From the NCBI GenBank assembly GCA_012103075.1, contig JAAVLQ010000003.1, positions 1,116,001-1,180,000 on the forward strand: 64,000 nucleotides of DNA. The letters run 5' to 3'. Origin of the DNA: Brucella cytisi. GTDB lineage: Bacteria > Pseudomonadota > Alphaproteobacteria > Rhizobiales > Rhizobiaceae. Below, one piece after another: positions 49,497 through 58,294 of the stretch (position 1 is its first letter; the number at the start of each line of letters is the position of its first letter). Both the position numbers and the translations under genes were made by a program. The notes under the pieces were generated by a model, which saw nothing but the letters and a program-made list of their open reading frames with translations, did no database searches and was not told the origin of the DNA.

Positions 49497-49975
49497 GTGC
49501 GACCGTGCCCATCATTTGACGACGAGTTACTCGCGCTGTACCCAGCTTTAGTGAGCTTTTCGAGAACACTTTGTCGGCAGCCTGCTGATGCTGAAGATCT
49601 TGTTCAGGAAACCATTGCCAAGGCACTTGAAAACAAAGATAAATATGTTCCGTATGGCTCATTGAAATCCCGGCTTTTTACAATAATGAAGAATACATTC
49701 TGCACGAGGTCCAAGAAGGCACAAAGAGAGACCACGCTGCAGGAATGGGGAGGCCACTGCAGTTCAGCCTCCCGGGATAAAGCGATGGAGCTACGGGACG
49801 TTGCAAGAGGCTTTGAGAACTTGCCCCCGATTTCCGTGCGACCGTGAAATACGTTGTGCTCGATGGCCTGCCGTATGATGAGGCCGCGAAGCGCCTGAAT
49901 TGTTCTTTGGGCACAGTCAAAAGCCGCTTGCACAGGGCTCGAGCTCAGCTTGGTGCAACGGAAAGGCTGCATTGA
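49497..49975 (+). CDS. ECF sigma factor, EcfG-like (frameshift near 49830)
   Basis: About 160 residues. Region 2: LLALYPALVSFSRTLCRQPA, DAEDLVQETIAKALENKDKY, LKSRLFTIMKNTF. Region 4: after the slip, VKYVVLDGLPYDEAAKRLNC, SLGTVKSRLHRARAQLG. The length and region 2 pattern fit the general-stress ECF15 group of alphaproteobacteria, but no PhyR or NepR gene lies nearby. The GTG at 49497 has AGGAGAAGG four bases upstream and is preferred over the ATG at 49458, which lies inside a candidate promoter. Confidence 0.85.
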
Positions 49976-50374
49976 TAGTTGCGAAGGGTTGCGTCCCGAA
50001 GATTACCTCCTTTGTCGGATATGATGAATTTGTTACCCCGACACATTTGAAGAGCGGATAGGCTTAATGCCCCGTTGGTTGGGTCTGGCCTTCAGCCAAA
50101 TGGGATCAAAATCAGCCGCTTGAACTAACGGTTAAAAAAGAAGCCAGCGATTCAGTAATGTTGTCGTTGTCTCCATTACAATTGTGTACGGGACCAAAGT
50201 TCCGGGAAACAGAACTTTCACGTGTAGACACGGAAGCTCATTACGAGTGCCAGCATGATTTCTGGCACAGGGAAGCCGTGTTCCCTGACTTCATCGATAC
50301 GCAATCGTGGGTATTGCCGAGACTGTATTTAGCAAGACGGCGGAGTTTGCCAGTAATACTGGAGACACGACAAC
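49976..50374. other. 400 bases without a supported gene
   Basis: Open frames here have no ribosome site or recognisable content. Confidence 0.4.
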
Positions 50375-50647
50375 CTACGTCGATGGCAATGTGTTCCTTT
50401 GACGGCATCGCATCCGAAACTCTTTTGGACAGCGCATGCCAATCAGGGCGCCCTCCATCATTTTTTTTTCAGAATCATGCGTGTGGTGGCTGTCTCGCTC
50501 CCCTCCGCCGCCAGAAACGCGACTTTTTGATCGGTTATCGCCGTCGGCCGGAGGCTTTTTGATCTCGAGCGGCTTTTTGGCGTTCTCATGTGATGCACCG
50601 GGTCCTCCCTGCCGAATGGTTGCAGGTGTTTTAGTTGAAGTCGACAT
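50375..50647 (-). CDS. small disordered protein, unknown
   Basis: 90 codons: MSTSTKTPATIRQGGPGASH, then Lys/Pro- and Gly-rich sequence (KPLEIKKPPADGDNRSKSRV). AGGAGGG lies six bases before the ATG, the best ribosome site of the area. The last 20 residues may be out of frame. It follows another tiny gene by nine bases, so the two are probably an operon. Low-complexity charged proteins of this kind are often stress-induced. Confidence 0.5.
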   Translation of the reverse strand: MSTSTKTPATIRQGGPGASHENAKKPLEIKKPPADGDNRSKSRVSGGGGERDSHHTHDSEKKMMEGALIGMRCPKEFRMRCRQRNTLPST

Positions 50648-50656
50648 GATGCCCTC

Positions 50657-50839
50657 CTATCGATCTTGCTGCAGGCCCCGGTGCGTCGTGTTTATCTTTG
50701 TGTTGGCTTGTTGACCCTGCTTGTCTGCGTTTAGCTTGGACTGTGGGCGTTCAGCTTTCTCAACTGACGGGCTTCCGTCTTCGCCGGGTCCCTTGTCACT
50801 GCGATTTGCTTTTGGTACGGGCGGTTTTTTCGCGGTCAT
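50657..50839 (-). CDS. small basic disordered protein, unknown
   Basis: 60 residues, MTAKKPPVPKANRSDKGPGE then ERPQSKLNADKQGQQANTKI, no hydrophobic core. AAGGATTTGAGCT precedes the ATG. Similar Lys/Pro-rich short proteins occur in Rhizobiales without known function. Second gene of a three-gene minus-strand set. Confidence 0.5.
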   Translation of the reverse strand: MTAKKPPVPKANRSDKGPGEDGSPSVEKAERPQSKLNADKQGQQANTKINTTHRGLQQDR

Positions 50840-50850
50840 AGCTCAAATCC

Positions 50851-51138
50851 TTAGTAATTCAACCTGATTACAGCATGATCATGATAAATAACGGTCTGCG
50901 TCGGTTCCGCAGGCAAGAGCGGCTCGAATTTCGCATAAACCACGTTTCCAACATGCGGCGTCTTATTTTGTTCCCGGCTTTTCTGGTCGGTCTGAATCCT
51001 GTCAGGTTTGTAACGCAAGGCGCATTGTATCACTTCAGGCTGGAATCCGCCTTGCGTAGTTCGCGCCGTTCTGTTCACACAGCAGGCAGAACAATCGGGT
51101 ACGTCCGCTGATTGCTGCTGGTCAGATCCTTCCTGCAT
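50851..51138 (-). CDS. small hypothetical protein
   Basis: 95 residues, MQEGSDQQQSADVPDCSACC, then HVGNVVYAKFEPLLPAEPTQ and TVIYHDHAVIRLNY at the end. CGAGGATAA lies directly before the ATG. The first half is polar with two adjacent cysteines. No family recognised. It heads the small-gene set 51138-50375. Confidence 0.4.
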   Translation of the reverse strand: MQEGSDQQQSADVPDCSACCVNRTARTTQGGFQPEVIQCALRYKPDRIQTDQKSREQNKTPHVGNVVYAKFEPLLPAEPTQTVIYHDHAVIRLNY

Positions 51139-51196
51139 TTTATCCTCGCAGGAGGGCGCGAACGAGCTGTGTGCCTATCGACGTCTAACTGTCAGG

Positions 51197-51221
51197 GGAA
51201 CAAATGGCCCACCTCGTGGTT
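51197..51221 (+). promoter_or_regulatory. EcfG-type promoter for a small-protein operon
   Basis: GGAAC, 16 bases, GGTT, ending 18 bases before the ATG at 51240. It moves the likely start of the next gene from the ATG at 51204, which lies inside the promoter, to 51240. Confidence 0.6.
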
Positions 51222-51239
51222 GGGGTCCAGAGGCCCGAT

Positions 51240-51434
51240 ATGATGAAAACAGTTCCAGCAGATAAAAGTTCTGGCGCTCGCGCAAGAGGTGCGATCCAAC
51301 GAGGCGAGACCGGCGACAAGGCTCCCGGCTTTGATCCTGCGGCAGCACCCATGGAAACTGATGCGGAGGCTGGAGGCAATTCTCAACCCGACGAGGAACG
51401 GATTTACGACCGAAAATCGCCCGGGTACCAGTAA
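51240..51434 (+). CDS. small disordered acidic/basic protein
   Basis: 64 residues from MMKTVPADKSSGARARGAIQ to DEERIYDRKSPGYQ; no hydrophobic segment. GAGG lies eight bases upstream. Start chosen from the promoter position. First gene of a run of short genes ending with a thioredoxin-fold protein. Confidence 0.5.
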   Translation: MMKTVPADKSSGARARGAIQRGETGDKAPGFDPAAAPMETDAEAGGNSQPDEERIYDRKSPGYQ

Positions 51435-51521
51435 CGGATAATAACGCGTCCAGCCACGCAACCGGCCTGCGCGAGTGGGCCTCCGAAGATAATGCACGTA
51501 TTGCAAGTGGGGGCGCGCAGA

Positions 51522-51610
51522 TGCGTGAAGGTCCAGCCTACATGGTTTGGTGGTACATCATCGCTATGGTTGTTATCGGATACTTTGTGATCTCATGGGT
51601 GTTGGAATGA
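51522..51610 (+). CDS. 29-residue single-helix membrane peptide (or tail of a longer protein)
   Basis: MREGPAYMVWWYIIAMVVIG followed by YFVISWVLE: one strong membrane helix. The frame is open for 30 further codons upstream (SSHATGLREWASEDNARIAS), so an indel near 51430 could join it to the preceding gene as one protein. Its stop overlaps the next start (ATGA). Confidence 0.45.
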
Positions 51611-51894
51611 ACAAGCGATCAGACCGAGAAAAAGCAGAGCGGCGTAGGATTTCACCGCAAGCGCTCGGATATTTTCCGCGCTTCGCATTGGTCATACTGG
51701 CATTTCTTCTCCTTCTTTTCCTCGGTTGGAGCGTCATCGGTGGCGGTTCTGTAAACCAAAAACAAGGTATTCAGGCGCCTCCTGCTACGAGTTCCGCCGA
51801 TCAACCGACGGTCAATCCGCCGGTAGAAAACGACCGACCACAGACTGGGACAGGAGGGGACCTGCCGGCGAACCCGCCAGCAGACCAGAATTAA
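51607..51894 (+). CDS. small single-pass membrane protein with Pro-rich tail
   Basis: 95 residues: a basic N-terminus (MNKRSDREKAERRRISPQAL), a membrane helix (FALVILAFLLLLFLGWSVIG), then a periplasmic tail rich in Pro/Thr/Asp (PTVNPPVENDRPQTGTGGDL). Translationally coupled to the upstream peptide. No family recognised. Confidence 0.6.
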   Translation: MNKRSDREKAERRRISPQALGYFPRFALVILAFLLLLFLGWSVIGGGSVNQKQGIQAPPATSSADQPTVNPPVENDRPQTGTGGDLPANPPADQN

Positions 51895-51903
51895 GGACCG
51901 ATC

Positions 51904-52259
51904 ATGAACGAGAGATTAACCCAGCAGCTAGGTACGCCGAGCTCCAAAAACGAAAACCTGATCCGCTCGAGGAAACCGGCGGTGTAACGGGAGCTTTGGG
52001 CAACGAGCTGTCCAAAAGCGTCAAACAGAACATTTTTGGCCCCACAATTTACATGAAGAAAGCTTGCCCTTTCTGCTTCAAACTCAGACTCGCGCTGCTT
52101 GAAGCCAATCTACTTCCGGGCGTCGAGCTCAAAGAATTTGAAGAAGGATCAGCGGAAATGGCTGCGTTCAAAGAACAGCACTCGCGAACCAAACGCCGCG
52201 TAAGTTTTCCAATTGCGGAGGTTGAGAAGGAGCGATTTCTACAGGGGCTGATGAATTAA
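51904..52259 (+). CDS. glutaredoxin/thioredoxin-fold protein (frameshift in first third)
   Basis: The C-terminal 75 residues form a glutaredoxin-like fold with the active-site pair in YMKKACPFCFKLRLALLEAN, then ELKEFEEGSAEMAAFKEQHS. The ATG at 51904 has AAGGA seven bases upstream, but its frame must shift near 51960-51990 to join the fold. A thiol-redox role is likely. Last gene of the small-gene operon starting at 51240. Confidence 0.6.
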
Positions 52260-52406
52260 TTGATCATTTTCTACGCCCAAACAATATAAACCCCCACTCC
52301 CTACCTACACTCCGGGCTTATATCCACGGACCTTTCGCGCAGCTTACGAAAAGTTGACCGGTCCGCTGCTCGCTTCCCGCCGCAGCTGGATATTTTTTGA
52401 TGAGTG

Positions 52407-52431
52407 GGAACAACCTGTGCCTTTTCCGGTT
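52407..52431 (+). promoter_or_regulatory. EcfG-type promoter for the CBS gene
   Basis: GGAAC, 16 bases, GGTT, 37 bases before the ATG at 52468. Confidence 0.62.
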
Positions 52432-52467
52432 GGACCGACGTAAACACCAGCAAAAGGGAAAGTTGCT

Positions 52468-53010
52468 ATGCAAGTCAGGGATATGATGAGCGCAGATGCA
52501 CAAATCGCAAACCCGCAGGAAACCATCCAGCAGGCCGCGAGATTGATGGCAAGCATCGATGCGGGGTTTCTCCCCGTCGGTGAAAACGGACACCTTGTCG
52601 GGATGATTACTGACCGGGATATTGCCGTACGTGCGGTCGCGTTGGGCCGAGGGCCGGACACGCCCGTCCGCGACGTGATGACTAGCGATGTCAAATACTG
52701 CTTTATGGATCAGGAGATTGAAGACGTGACTGCGAATATGGGCGAAATCCGGGTCCGTCGTCTACCCGTACTCGATAGAAATAAACGCCTCGTCGGTGTG
52801 ATATCGCTCGGGGATATTGCATTGGCGAGCGCTGACGGTGCGGCAGGCGAAGCATTGGCAGGTATTTCGCGCCCGGGCGGTGATCACACCCAGCTTGATG
52901 ATCCGGGCCGGCAAACATGTCCAACCTCACCGATCTATACGCGCGCGACCACCAATGCGCTGAAGTCTCGAAGCTCAATGAGGTTATTAACATGTTCGCC
53001 GCCGAAGTGA
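52468..53010 (+). CDS. CBS-domain protein
   Basis: Two CBS repeats: MQVRDMMSADAQIANPQETI ... GHLVGMITDRDIAVRAVALG, and VRDVMTSDVKYCFMDQEIED ... RLVGVISLGDIALASADG. The usual ending GEALAGISRPGGDHTQ is reached at about residue 140; the rest of the frame to 53010 is probably read out of phase after a lost base. Such proteins bind adenosyl compounds and are stress-induced in Rhizobiales. AAGGGAAAG precedes the ATG. Confidence 0.88.
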   Translation: MQVRDMMSADAQIANPQETIQQAARLMASIDAGFLPVGENGHLVGMITDRDIAVRAVALGRGPDTPVRDVMTSDVKYCFMDQEIEDVTANMGEIRVRRLPVLDRNKRLVGVISLGDIALASADGAAGEALAGISRPGGDHTQLDDPGRQTCPTSPIYTRATTNALKSRSSMRLLTCSPPK

Positions 53011-53132
53011 GCGTCATGAGGAACGTTCGAAAAAGGCTTTGCATCGTTACGGACGGATCAGAAATGGAACCGAAGCTGCCTGAAAAAGAGCCGAGACGGA
53101 AGGTGGCCGTAGCCAGTGTGAAGCGTTCGTAG
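52917..53132 (+). CDS. possible small protein after the CBS gene
   Basis: 71 codons: MSNLTDLYARDHQCAEVSKL, then RNVRKRLCIVTDGSEMEPKL. It overlaps the doubtful tail of the CBS gene, and the ribosome site is weak. It would fit a short gene between CBS and the aldo/keto reductase. Confidence 0.3.
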   Translation: MSNLTDLYARDHQCAEVSKLNEVINMFAAEVSVMRNVRKRLCIVTDGSEMEPKLPEKEPRRKVAVASVKRS

Positions 53133-53174
53133 TGACAGCGCCACGGGCTCAATTCAGCAGGAGGGAACCCGGTA

Positions 53175-53981
53175 ATGGATATCCGAAGTGAACTTACTTT
53201 GAAAAGCGGGAACAAAATGCCTTGCATGGGACTCGGAACGTGGAAGCTGACAGAGGACACAGCGGAAACAATTTCATCCGCGTTGGAACTGGGATATCGA
53301 ATGATTGATACATCGGGCGATTACGGCACCCAGTCCGGCACTGGGGAAGGTCTTCGACGTGCCGAAGTAGAGCGGGATAGTGTTTATCTGGTAACCAAGA
53401 TCGAAGATACAGACGACAACGCATATGCTGCTGTGCTGAAAAATCTTGAAGAGCTGCAACTAAGCTATGCAAACACGGTTTTGATCCACCGTCCGCCGGA
53501 AGGAAGAGTAGGAACAGAACTCTGGGAAGGACTGATCAAAGCGAAGAAAGAGGGGTTAGCGCTTGATATCGGAGTAAGTAATTATTCGGTGTCTTTAATT
53601 CAAAGTCTGATTGACGCCACAGATGAATCTCCAGTCGTCAACCAGATCGAGTGGAGTCCATTCGGGCATAGTGATCAAATGCTGGCATTCTGCAAGGAAC
53701 AAGGCATCGTGATTCAGGCTTACAGCCCTCTCACGCGGACGACGCGACTCGATAATGAGGACCTTGTGCGGATCGCGAGCAAATCTGAAAAGACCGCCGC
53801 TCAAATCATCTTGCGATGGAACCTCCAGACGGGCACGGTACCCCTTCCCAAAGCGAATAAGCGCCAGCATCAACAGGAAAACATTGATGTGTTCGATTTC
53901 AGCCTGTCTGATGAAGATATGAACAGGCTCTCAAGCCTCAACCAACGCTATTCGTCTCTCGGTGATCTGCCCTATAATTGA
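53175..53981 (+). CDS. aldo/keto reductase
   Basis: Intact, 268 residues. The catalytic tetrad is visible: Asp and Tyr in RMIDTSGDYGTQ, Lys in VYLVTKIEDT, His in NTVLIHRPPEG. NADPH-binding elements IGVSNYSVSLIQSL and VPLPKANKRQHQQEN are present. It reduces aldehydes; in Rhizobiales such genes respond to oxidative stress. CAGGAGGGAAC precedes the ATG. Follows the CBS gene in the same direction. Confidence 0.93.
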   Translation: MDIRSELTLKSGNKMPCMGLGTWKLTEDTAETISSALELGYRMIDTSGDYGTQSGTGEGLRRAEVERDSVYLVTKIEDTDDNAYAAVLKNLEELQLSYANTVLIHRPPEGRVGTELWEGLIKAKKEGLALDIGVSNYSVSLIQSLIDATDESPVVNQIEWSPFGHSDQMLAFCKEQGIVIQAYSPLTRTTRLDNEDLVRIASKSEKTAAQIILRWNLQTGTVPLPKANKRQHQQENIDVFDFSLSDEDMNRLSSLNQRYSSLGDLPYN

Positions 53982-53985
53982 AACA

Positions 53986-54294
53986 TCACCTGTAAGCGTT
54001 GAGGACAGGCAGGTAGAACATTGTGCTCGACGGGACGGTGCGGCCCCGTAATCGGCAAGAATAAATCCGCAAAAATAACGACGGTTTGTAGCGCTTCTGC
54101 CGGGGCAGCTTTGCCATTCCCTTATTAAATGCTGTGCACGCTTGGTGAGCTTCCTCGTATTCTTCACCGAACGCGTTTTCTAACCCGAACGCCAGCAGTT
54201 CAACTGCCCCTAGACTGCCGTCTCTCGAATACGGCACCGAACCTTTCCGCAACGAGCGAAGCAAAATGATTACCCCGGCCATAAACTGCACCAT
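53986..54294 (-). CDS. hypothetical protein
   Basis: 102 codons: MVQFMAGVIILLRSLRKGSV, then LGAVELLAFGLENAFGEEYE and EAHQACTAFNKGMAKLPRQ. The helical middle looks protein-like, the last 35 residues less so. No ribosome site of note. Convergent with the aldo/keto reductase. Confidence 0.35.
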   Translation of the reverse strand: MVQFMAGVIILLRSLRKGSVPYSRDGSLGAVELLAFGLENAFGEEYEEAHQACTAFNKGMAKLPRQKRYKPSLFLRIYSCRLRGRTVPSSTMFYLPVLNAYR

Positions 54295-54306
54295 GCTCGC
54301 GGCAAA

Positions 54307-54570
54307 TCAGATTGTCACGAGCCTGTTGGGAACCAATGCACAGCATATCCGTCGCATGGAGTGAGCTGTTACGTTACCTTCAGCATCAAGGCTTAACATA
54401 ACCGCAATTTCACCTTGCTTGGCGGAAGCCTCCCCAAAGCCCTTTTTTATTCAGTTGAAGGTTAGGATTATCGGTGTAACCGGCCTTGGTGAAGCGTTCA
54501 TTGGCTTGCTTTTCAGTAAAGCTGTTGTGGCCGGTTCTTTGAGAAGGATTGACTGTGTCCCATAGATAAC
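54307..54570 (-). pseudogene. small secreted PepSY-like protein, broken
   Basis: SFTEKQANERFTKAGYTDNP and LQLNKKGLWG, then after a slip KQGEIAVMLSLDAEGNVTAH, matches short periplasmic proteins of Brucellaceae with a 'TExQAxxRIxKAGFTDVxxL...G.W.G.A...G' line. The signal peptide is not found in frame and there is at least one indel near 54435. Confidence 0.4.
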
Positions 54571-54895
54571 AATCTCGCTAGTTTTCACGATGGAGTATGA
54601 CTGCCTGCGGATATCGTTTTCAACGGGCCCGTGCTGGTGGAAAATTGGGGCCTAAGAGGAGGACACTCGTTCTGAGCTCTGGAAAACGGAAGTCATGCTC
54701 AAAATTTAAGAAAAATTCGCTGCTTGAACTGGTAGCCGCGCTTCAGCACCAATATGAATATGGGTGGTCGTCAGCCACGGAAGATTTCCTTCTATCTCGT
54801 CGTTCGTGAAGCAGCTCCTTTTGCTAGCGGGTACAATTCTCACCGTTTTCCCCAAAATGACCAATGAACAAAGTCCCGGAACTTATTGCAGTCTA
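54571..54895. other. 325 bases without a supported gene
   Basis: A 70-codon plus-strand frame at 54597 has no ribosome site or known family. The end abuts IS copy 2. Confidence 0.35.
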
Positions 54896-55706
54896 GCGCT
54901 CGTGGACAAAGGGTATCCATAGTTTGACTGCAGCGATTGCGACGAAACCGAGGTAGGATTCCTTGGTCTTGTCGTATCGGGTTGCGACCCGTCGCCAGTT
55001 CTTGAGCTTGTTGAAGAGGCGCTCGATCTGATTGCGCCATTTGTATTTGGCTTTGTCGTGCGGGATTGGTTGGCGTCTGTTGCTCTTTGTCGGAATGACG
55101 GCCTCGATATCGGCGCGGGCGATCTCTTCGCGAATGGCGTCAGCGTCGTACCCCTTGTCGGCGAGGAACGCCTCGATCCGGTCGGAGATCATCCGGAACA
55201 AAGGCGCGAAGCCTTGGGTGTCATGCGTTTGTCCGGGCGTCAGGACAAAGCCGAGCGGTCGGCCTTTCGCATCGCACCGGGCATGGAGCCCGGTTGTGAA
55301 ACCGCCGCGCGATCGGCCAAGCGCCTCGGTCTCTTGAGTCCCCTTTTTATGCCGACTGCACAATGGTGCGCCCGGACGACGGTGCTGTCGATCATGTCGG
55401 CACTTCGATCCCGTTCCACCAGTTCGGCCAGTGTCTCAAGATTGCCTCGAAAACACCGGTCTCGACCCAGCGTCGATATCGACGAAAGACGCTGTTCCAC
55501 TTGCCGTATTCATCAGGCAGATGCCGCCATTGCGCTCCTGTGCGCGCCATCCACAGCATGCCTTCGAAATAACGCCGATTGTCCTGAGCAGGGCGGCATC
55601 CACGCCCACTTTCAGCAGGTAGAAGCGGACTGATTACTGCCCATTCCTCGTCTGTCAAACCGATCCGTTCGCCCAAAGCAGCCTCCAAATGGTAGCTTTG
55701 AATCAA
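54893..55706 (-). CDS. IS427-group transposase, copy 2, broken in OrfA
   Basis: As in copy 1, except that the missing base near 55440 throws OrfA out of frame after RYRRWVETGVFEAILRHWPN. The A5G4 run used for the -1 shift and all of OrfB are kept, with the same stop built from the target TA. If the missing base is real, this copy cannot make transposase; if it is a sequence error the two copies are identical. Confidence 0.8.
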
Positions 55707-55742
55707 AAATCGATTCCGCAGTCAACCTTTGTCCACGAGCGC
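54896..55742 (-). mobile_element. IS427-group insertion sequence, copy 2 (847 bp)
   Basis: Same ends as the copy at 44498-45345 (GCGCTCGTGGACAAAGG and its complement) with TA on both sides; target CTAA here. It has one base fewer: AAGATTGCC at about 55440 versus AAGCATTGCC in copy 1. No recognisable gene is interrupted. Confidence 0.92.
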
Positions 55743-56007
55743 TAACCGGTCGAACTGACGCTATACCCTGATGGCCGCTGGACGAACTTCATCAACTGGT
55801 TCTGTAGGAATCTTGTATGACGCTTTCGAACCAACACGGGTAAGCCATTGTTCAGTACATGTAATTCTTTGGAACAACAAGCGGGTAATATTTGTTGGAT
55901 ACATTTAAAGGAGAAAAAATCACACGCACACAGGTCGGTAGGCCAATCAAAACGATAAACATACCAAAGCAAGTTCAATAGCGGGACTATTAGTTCGGAG
56001 GAATGAG
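55743..56007. other. intergenic with stress promoter
   Basis: Holds the GGAAC-N17-TGTT site at 55871 and the leader of the DUF6766 gene; nothing else supported. Confidence 0.4.
55871..55896 (+). promoter_or_regulatory. EcfG-type promoter for the DUF6766 gene
   Basis: GGAAC, 17 bases, TGTT, about 110 bases before the GTG start. Confidence 0.5.
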
Positions 56008-56623
56008 GTGCGTTCGTTTTTCAGAGATAACGGATTAACAATTGCGCTTACCGTGTTGTTCGGGATGTCGATCATTGGTATGGCCGCGGCGGGTTTTAAC
56101 AGTTTTAATGCAGAGCTCGCGAAACATGGCGAAGCGCCAGTGTCCCTGACGACGTATTTGACAGGGGGGGCAATTTCTCTCTGCGCTCTTCGAGAATTGG
56201 GAAAGTGAGTTTTTGCAAATGGGCGTGTATGTCGTGCTAACGGCATGGCTATTTCAACGCGGTTCGGCGGAATCCCGTGATCCGGGCAAGGAAGGGTCGG
56301 AAGAAGACGAGACTACACGATTTTCCTTTCTTTATGCTCATTCGCTGGGTTTGACATTGTTCGGACTATTTATCGGCAGCTTCTTTTTTACACTGGTTCG
56401 CAAGCGCACGTGCCTCGGAATTGATGCTGCTCGCCACGGAGCTCCGACAACGGGATATTTGCAGTATATCCTTGATGCAGAACTATGGTTTGAATCGTTC
56501 CAAAACTGGCAGTCGGAATTCCTTTCAACCGCAGTGTTAGTGGTACTATCCATTTTTCTGCGCGAGAAGGGGTCTCCTGAATCTAAACCTGTCAAAGCTC
56601 CAGACGAACAGACAGGAAGCTAG
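56008..56623 (+). CDS. DUF6766-type integral membrane protein (frameshift at a G-run)
   Basis: About 205 residues. SFFRDNGLTIALTVLFGMSI, then TTYLTGGNFLSALFENWESE, MGVYVVLTAWLFQRGSAESR, LYAHSLGLTLFGLFIGSFFF and WQSEFLSTAVLVVLSIFLRE: four membrane helices with repeated W-S/E-EFL lines. One base is off in the G-run near 56165. GGAGGAATGAG precedes the GTG. The family is common in stress or plasmid-borne loci of alphaproteobacteria; function unknown. Confidence 0.8.
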
Positions 56624-56861
56624 TGGGAAATCGACAGGAAAAGTTCGAGCCCCGCCGGTGCAGATTTTACCTGAATTCCTATAAATGCGGAACGAGCCGC
56701 GAAAACGTAGGTTGGAGCATCCTCCACAACGACGTATACCCTTGCGAACCAATATTAATTTATTATCGAAATTCGTTCGGGCTCAATCTCACGCCCCGAC
56801 GCCCTGATGGATAGAGGGCTCGACGCTTATGAAGTATCCATCAATCCTGCGGACCTAACTA
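56624..56861. other. short intergenic region, no supported gene
   Basis: Convergent gap between the DUF6766 and Nramp genes; no clear terminator hairpin seen. Confidence 0.35.
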
Positions 56862-58165
56862 TCAGAAAAATATCATTGCAACAACTGCAGCTGCCATAGC
56901 TGCGTTTGCTAGCCAGCCGAACAACCGCGTACAGAATCCGATTGTAAACCTGCCCATTTCATCACGTTTGCTCGCAACGATCATCATAGCAGTCATTATA
57001 GGAACAGCTACAAATCCATTCACCACCGCACTCCAGAACAGCGCAGTAATAGGATCGATCGGCGAAATGGCGATGGCGGCCCCTATTAGAAAAGCTAACG
57101 CAATCACGCTGTAGAACCCGATCGCTTCCCAAGGCTTGTCTGCCGGGCCGCATTTCCACCCTTGAGCCTCACCAAAAGCGTAGGCTACCGATCCTGCGAG
57201 GACTGGCAAGGACAACAGCCCGGTACCAATAATGCCTAAACTGAAAATGAAAAAGCAAAATCCCCTGCCAATGGCCTGAGTGCTTCGGCGACATCTGCAG
57301 CTGAACCGACTTCCATCTTTCCCGAAGCATGCAACGTTGCCGCTGTACTGATCATGATCGCAATCGCAACAATGTTGGATACGGCCATCCCGGAAAACGT
57401 ATCAAGTCGAATTCGCCTCAACTCTGTTCTGGCCTCGTCCGGATGTTTCCGGAGGGAATGCTCGTTCTTCGAGTTATTTATTTCTTCAACTTCCTGCGAG
57501 CTTTGCCAGAACAGAAGATAGGGGCTTATAGTCGTTCCGAAAATCGCGACGACTACAGTAAGGCTTTCTCCATTCAACTTGAACCGCGGCCAAACAAAAC
57601 CTTTTAATGCAGACATCCAGTCAACGTTGGCCGGGAATAAAACAGCAACATAGGCGAGTAAAACCAAAGTAAGCCATTTGAGATAGCGTGAATAGGTCTC
57701 ATAAGTCACCAGAAGCTGGAGCCCTAGAGAGAGAGCACCAAAAGCCAACGTGAATATGATTGGCGAGCCTCCGGTTATCAAGCTTCCGGCTATCCCCATA
57801 GCAGAGAGATTTGCACCCATGTTGACGGTGTTGGCGATAAGCAGAAGAGCGATTAGCGAAAGCAATGCCCAGCGTGGAATGATTTCGCACAAGTTGGCTG
57901 CCAGACCTTTCCCGGTCACTCTGCCTATTCGGCCACTCACCAACTGGATTGCGGTCATAAGCGGATAAGTAAACAACATGCTCCACAGCATATTATAGCC
58001 AAATTGAGCGCCCGCTTGTGAATATGTAGCTATACCACTGGGATCATCGTCGGCAGCCCCAGTGATTAAACCCGCCCCAATTGCTTGAAGAGCGCTGCAC
58101 GGCGCCATCGCGGAAGAACCAGATGGCTTTCCCGGGGAGGACTCGGTATCTGGGTCTTTTGGCAT
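56862..58165 (-). CDS. Nramp-family divalent metal transporter (frameshift near 57240)
   Basis: About 433 residues, eleven or so membrane helices. The metal-site motif of helix 1 is GAADDDPSGIATYSQAGAQF; further lines are TGKGLAANLCEIIPRWALLS, VAIFGTTISPYLLFWQSSQE and, after the slip, PIDPITALFWSAVVNGFVAV. The DPSG variant (instead of DPGN) and EIIP-type helix 3 place it with the Nramp-related proteins found in Rhizobiales rather than classical MntH. Metal specificity is therefore uncertain. Confidence 0.9.
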
Positions 58166-58294
58166 GATCGTTTCTCAAATCCACGGGTGTTTGCATGAGA
58201 ATGTTCGGTCAATTCATTCCGATGTCGTAGCCGCCGGGAGGAGTTTAGAATTCGATCCCTGCGGTTCTTGTCCGGGGATACGATTCAAGAACTT

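Noticed and set aside
50158..50562. 134-codon plus-strand frame
   Set aside because: It runs antisense through a better supported small gene and has no recognisable content.
50890..50908. GGAAC and CGTTA on the minus strand before the gene at 50839
   Set aside because: The spacing is only 10 bases; the stress promoter needs 16-17.
51204..51239. ATG at 51204 as start of the small gene
   Set aside because: It lies between the -35 and -10 of a good stress promoter, so it would not be transcribed; the ATG at 51240 is used instead.
53019..53048. GGAAC followed by CGTTA before the aldo/keto reductase
   Set aside because: The spacer is 20 bases and the pair lies inside another open frame.
56623..56814. 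63-codon open frame after the DUF6766 gene
   Set aside because: Starts at the previous stop without a ribosome site and shows no family features.
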